Assembly (NCBI GenBank): GCA_002305965.1
Contig: DBRM01000039.1
Coordinates: 1-16,155, forward strand
Direction: 5' to 3'
Origin: Syntrophomonas sp. UBA1368
Lineage (GTDB): Bacteria > Bacillota > Syntrophomonadia > Syntrophomonadales > Syntrophomonadaceae
DNA: 16,155 nucleotides
In this document: positions 12,827 through 16,155 of the stretch, piece by piece
How the letters are laid out: each line of letters begins with the position of its first letter
Position numbering within the stretch: the stretch's first letter is position 1
Program-made: the position numbers and the translations under genes
The notes under the pieces: generated by a model
Database searches by the model: none
The model's input: the letters and a program-made list of their open reading frames with translations, nothing else
Told to the model about the DNA's origin: nothing

Positions 12827-14911
12827 ATGGCCTCAAAATCAGGTTTAGATGCCATCAGAAATATAGGGATCATGGCTCATATTGATGCTGGCAAAACCAC
12901 CACTACGGAAAGAATTTTATTCTATTCCGGCCGGGTTCACAAAATCGGTGAAGTCGACAAAGGTACTGCCACCATGGACTGGATGAGCCAGGAGCAGGAA
13001 AGAGGTATAACCATTACCTCGGCGGCTACTGCATGTAAATGGAACGATGTTATTATTAATATTATCGATACGCCAGGGCATGTGGACTTTACAGTTGAAG
13101 TAGAACGGTCACTTAGAGTACTTGATGGGGCCATCGGCATCTTTTGTGCCGTAGCCGGGGTACAGCCTCAGTCAGAAACAGTATGGCGGCAGGCAGACCG
13201 GTACAACGTGCCACGTATTGCATATATCAATAAAATGGATCGCATCGGCGCTGAATTTTTCGCCGCCGTTAAGATGATCGAAGAAAAACTGGGGGCCAAT
13301 CCGGTTCCAATCCAATTACCGATTGGGAAAGAAGATTCTTTTGAAGGTGTACTCGATCTGATCGCCAGAAAGGCCTATGTATATACTGACGATAAAGGCG
13401 AACACTACAACATCAGGGATCTGACTGATGACGAAGCCAATGACGTACAGCGGCACCGAAATGTGATGCTGGAAAAACTGGCTGAATTTGATGATAATAT
13501 ACTGGAGAAATATCTGGAAGGTCTGGATATTTCCGAGGAAGAGATCAATCGTTCTTTGAGAATTTCAACTATTGCAAATCAATTGGTACCCGTACTTTGC
13601 GGTTCATCCTTCAAGAACAAAGGAGTGCAAATGCTTTTGGAGGCAGTGGTCAACTATCTGCCGTCACCGCTTGATATGCCGCCCGTCAAAGGCGCTCATC
13701 CCCAAACCGGAGAGATCCTGGAGAGGCATCCGGATATCGATGAACCTTTTTGTGCGCTGGCATTTAAAGTAGCAGTTGACTCCTATGTTGGCAAGCTGAC
13801 TTATTTCAGAATTTATTCCGGGAATCTGAAGACCGGAGCCTATGTTATCAACCCCGGCAAGGCCAGGCGGGAGAGAATAACCAAAATTCTCAGAATGCAT
13901 GCCAATCACCGGGAAGAGATCGAGGAAGCCCGGGCCGGCGATATCGTAGCCGGGGTCGGATTAAAGGATACTGTAACAGGAGATACCCTGTGTACTGAAA
14001 AACATGAGATCCTTTTGGAGTCGATCAATTTTCCGGAACCAGTCATTGATGTCGCCATCGAACCAAAAACCAAAGCGGATCAGGATAAGATTGGCGAAAG
14101 TCTGAAAAAGCTTGCTGAAGAGGATCCTACTTTCAGGGCCAAGATGGATGAAGAAAGCGGACAGACAATTATTTCAGGCATGGGTGAACTGCACCTGGAA
14201 ATCATTGTCGACCGTCTGTTAAGAGAATTTAAGGTAAATGCCAATGTAGGTAAACCACAAGTTTCATATAAAGAGACGATCAAGAAACGATCCCGTGCAG
14301 AATATCAATTCGAAAAACAAACCGGAGGACGGGGTCAATTCGGACACGTAGTTCTGGAATTACATCCGGCAGGAGAAGGCCAGGGCAAACGTTTTACTGA
14401 TAGATCAGCCCCGGAGCAGATACCCAAAGAGTTTGTTCCGGCCGTCGAGATCGGCGTCATGGAATCATTGCAGGCCGGTATATTAGCCGGCTATCCGGTA
14501 GATGACTTGGAAGTAGATCTCATCGGAGGCTCTTATCACGAAGTTGACTCCAGTGAACTGGCTTATAAGATTGCTGCCGCTATGGCTATAAAAGAAGCGC
14601 TGCAGAATGCCGAAACAGTTTTACTGGAACCGGTAATGGATATCGAAATTATCTGTCCGGAAGAATATGTCGGTGATGTTATATCCGACCTGAATGCCAG
14701 ACGAGGAAGAGTGTTCAGTCTGGAAGAAAACCGCGAAAGTAAATTGGTAAAAGGAAGTGTACCCTTGGCAGAGACCTTTGGGTACGCCACCAGTCTGAGG
14801 TCATTAACGCAGGGACGGGCCAGCTTCTCCATGTTATTAAAAAACTATGCAGAGGTACCTGAATCCAAAAGTAAAGAAATTATTGCCCGCAGATATGGTC
14901 TGCCAGTTTAA
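12827..14911 (+). CDS. fusA: Translation elongation factor G
   Basis: EF-G is the GTPase that drives tRNA-mRNA translocation and, with RRF, recycles ribosomes. The 694 residues match the family. GTPase motifs are the P-loop A17-H-I-D-A-G-K23-T, R59-G-I-T-I-T, D81-T-P-G-H85 and N135-K-M-D138. Domain II, domain III (with S-G-M-G-E-L-H-L-E) and domain IV (with Q-T-G-G-R-G-Q-F-G-H) follow. Domain IV also carries G-G-S-Y-H-E-V-D-S-S-E, and domain V ends in T-Q-G-R-A-S-F-S-M. This is the ordinary full-length EF-G, not a truncated or ribosome-protection-type paralogue. The start is ATG at 12827 after a GGGAG Shine-Dalgarno, 18 nt from rpsG. tuf follows after 39 A/T-rich bases. Confidence 0.97.
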   Translation: MASKSGLDAIRNIGIMAHIDAGKTTTTERILFYSGRVHKIGEVDKGTATMDWMSQEQERGITITSAATACKWNDVIINIIDTPGHVDFTVEVERSLRVLDGAIGIFCAVAGVQPQSETVWRQADRYNVPRIAYINKMDRIGAEFFAAVKMIEEKLGANPVPIQLPIGKEDSFEGVLDLIARKAYVYTDDKGEHYNIRDLTDDEANDVQRHRNVMLEKLAEFDDNILEKYLEGLDISEEEINRSLRISTIANQLVPVLCGSSFKNKGVQMLLEAVVNYLPSPLDMPPVKGAHPQTGEILERHPDIDEPFCALAFKVAVDSYVGKLTYFRIYSGNLKTGAYVINPGKARRERITKILRMHANHREEIEEARAGDIVAGVGLKDTVTGDTLCTEKHEILLESINFPEPVIDVAIEPKTKADQDKIGESLKKLAEEDPTFRAKMDEESGQTIISGMGELHLEIIVDRLLREFKVNANVGKPQVSYKETIKKRSRAEYQFEKQTGGRGQFGHVVLELHPAGEGQGKRFTDRSAPEQIPKEFVPAVEIGVMESLQAGILAGYPVDDLEVDLIGGSYHEVDSSELAYKIAAAMAIKEALQNAETVLLEPVMDIEIICPEEYVGDVISDLNARRGRVFSLEENRESKLVKGSVPLAETFGYATSLRSLTQGRASFSMLLKNYAEVPESKSKEIIARRYGLPV

Positions 14912-14950
14912 AAATTTAAAAATTTTTTAAAGGAAAGGTGAGAAGGAAAA

Positions 14951-16153
14951 ATGGCAAAGGCTAAATACGAGAGGACGAAACCTCATCTTAACATTGGAAC
15001 GATAGGACACGTAGACCATGGGAAGACGACCTTAACGGCAGCGATCACCCTGGTATTATCGAAAGTAGGAGGAGCAGTAGCCACATCCTATGATTCGATT
15101 GACAAAGCGCCGGAAGAAAGGGAAAGAGGAATCACCATCAACACCTCCCATGTAGAATACCAGACCGAGACCAGGCATTACGCCCATGTAGACTGCCCGG
15201 GACACGCAGACTACATAAAGAATATGATCACCGGAGCAGCGCAGATGGACGGATCAATTCTGGTAGTATCAGCAGCCGACGGACCGATGCCGCAGACAAG
15301 AGAACACATCCTGCTGTCAAGACAGGTAGGAGTACCATATATGGTAGTATTCATGAACAAGGTAGACATGGTAGATGACGAAGAACTATTAGAACTGGTA
15401 GAGATGGAAATCAGAGAACTGTTAAGCACCTACGAATTTCCGGGAGATGACGTTCCGGTGATCCAGGGATCCGCCTTAAAAGCATTGGAATGCGGATGCG
15501 GAAGCAGAGACTGCGAATGGTGCAAGCGCATATGGGAACTGATGGACGCCGTAGACAGCTACATTCCGTTGCCGGAGAGAGCCAGTGACAAGCCGTTCCT
15601 AATGCCGATCGAAGACGTATTCACCATAACGGGAAGAGGAACAGTAACCACCGGGAGAGTAGAAAGAGGGCAGATCAAAGTAGGCGACGAAGTAGAAATC
15701 GTAGGGATGAGAGAAGCCATCAGAAAGACAGTATGTACAGGCGTAGAGATGTTCCGCAAACTGCTTGACTATGCCGAGACCGGAGACAACATCGGAACGC
15801 TGTTAAGAGGAGTAGACCGGAAAGAAGTAGAAAGAGGAATGGTACTGGCGAAACCCGGAAGTATCAAACCGCTGACCAAATTTGACGGAGAAGTATACGT
15901 ACTGACGAAAGAAGAAGGCGGAAGACACACCCCATTCTTTGGAGGATACAGACCACAGTTTTATTTCAGGACCACAGATGTGACTGGCATACTGCAGCTG
16001 CCTGAAGGAGTAGAGATGGTAATGCCGGGTGACAACATCACCATGTCCATCGAGCTGATCACCCCGATCGCATTGGAAGAAGGACTGAGATTTGCGATCC
16101 GTGAAGGTGGAAGAACAGTAGGTTCAGGAGTTGTTACCAAAACCTATGCGTAA
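14951..16153 (+). CDS. tuf: Translation elongation factor Tu, with a four-cysteine insertion
   Basis: EF-Tu delivers aminoacyl-tRNA to the ribosome. The 400-residue product is complete. Motifs are G19-H-V-D-H-G-K-T26, R59-G-I-T-I-N, D81-C-P-G-H85 (catalytic histidine), N136-K-V-D139 and S174-A-L. Domains II and III follow with G-R-G-T-V-T-T-G-R and F-R-T-T-D-V-T-G. About five residues are added, relative to E. coli, where the G domain ends: C181-x-C183-x4-C188-x2-C191, a plausible metal site. Valine is GTA in 32 of 37 codons by my count, and glycine is mostly GGA, unlike the mixed use in fusA. AAGGAAAGGTGAG precedes the ATG. The end is identical to the partial copy at position 1, so two tuf copies exist or the assembly overlaps. 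Confidence 0.98.
   Translation: MAKAKYERTKPHLNIGTIGHVDHGKTTLTAAITLVLSKVGGAVATSYDSIDKAPEERERGITINTSHVEYQTETRHYAHVDCPGHADYIKNMITGAAQMDGSILVVSAADGPMPQTREHILLSRQVGVPYMVVFMNKVDMVDDEELLELVEMEIRELLSTYEFPGDDVPVIQGSALKALECGCGSRDCEWCKRIWELMDAVDSYIPLPERASDKPFLMPIEDVFTITGRGTVTTGRVERGQIKVGDEVEIVGMREAIRKTVCTGVEMFRKLLDYAETGDNIGTLLRGVDRKEVERGMVLAKPGSIKPLTKFDGEVYVLTKEEGGRHTPFFGGYRPQFYFRTTDVTGILQLPEGVEMVMPGDNITMSIELITPIALEEGLRFAIREGGRTVGSGVVTKTYA
15491..15523 (+). other. Cys4 insertion (CxC-x4-CxxC) within EF-Tu
   Basis: These codons encode residues 181-191, C-G-C-G-S-R-D-C-E-W-C. They replace the short G-D-A-E-W-E-A stretch of E. coli EF-Tu between the S-A-L-K-A-L-E motif and the last G-domain helix. The spacing of the four cysteines resembles small zinc or iron-sulfur ligand sets. 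Metal binding is an inference. Confidence 0.8.
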
Positions 16154-16155
16154 TT

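Noticed and set aside
14909..14934. A/T palindrome between fusA and tuf as a terminator
   Set aside because: The arms are only A-T pairs with no stable GC stem. The translational spacing of the operon argues against termination here, and weak pairing is expected from base composition.
1..16155. Circular element suggested by identical ends
   Set aside because: The repeat is the end of tuf, a gene often duplicated, and the contents are essential chromosomal genes with no replication or mobility functions.

Overview
The window is a core information-processing cluster from a low-to-mid-GC Firmicute, most likely a member of the Clostridia. Four things support this. (i) The gene order is tuf / rpmG-secE-nusG-rplK-rplA-rplJ-rplL / rpoB-rpoC / rplGB-rpsL-rpsG-fusA-tuf. 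(ii) Shine-Dalgarno sequences are strong and purine-rich almost throughout. (iii) An L7Ae-type gene (rplGB) lies between rpoC and rpsL, and an L10-leader attenuator precedes rplJ. (iv) EF-Tu carries a four-cysteine insertion that I associate, from memory only, with Peptococcaceae-like Clostridia (Desulfotomaculum/Pelotomaculum/Moorella type). No species assignment is possible.

Layout: 1-22 is the tail of an upstream tuf copy, followed by a hairpin terminator. A sigma-A-type promoter (112-139) then drives rpmG, secE, nusG, rplK and rplA. A 193-nt gap (2386-2578) holds the L10 leader RNA, whose terminator and antiterminator helices compete for one arm, and rplJ-rplL follow. A strong intrinsic terminator (3570-3605) closes this unit and is fused to an extended -10 promoter for an unexpected gene, a 239-residue single-pass membrane protein with a signal peptide, possibly LppM/DUF3153-like (3665-4384). 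A new promoter (4424-4452) and a roughly 135-nt structured leader precede rpoB-rpoC. Another internal promoter (11581-11610) precedes rplGB-rpsL-rpsG-fusA-tuf, which runs to the right edge. All genes are on the + strand. No tRNA, rRNA, CRISPR array or mobile element is visible, and the longest gene-free stretch is about 208 nt.

Function: the genes encode the ribosomal stalk and its base (L11, L1, L10, L7/L12), L33, S12, S7, an L7Ae-like protein, both large RNA polymerase subunits, NusG, the SecE translocon subunit and elongation factors G and Tu. This is the normal co-regulated transcription/translation set. The window is mostly ordinary. The points worth a second look are: the Cys4 insertion in EF-Tu; nusG, whose only well-placed start is an AUU codon; the membrane-protein gene that splits rplL from rpoB; the structured rpoB leader; and the tuf duplication, seen as a 24-nt identity between the two ends of the window. 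I found no convincing wholly new biological system.
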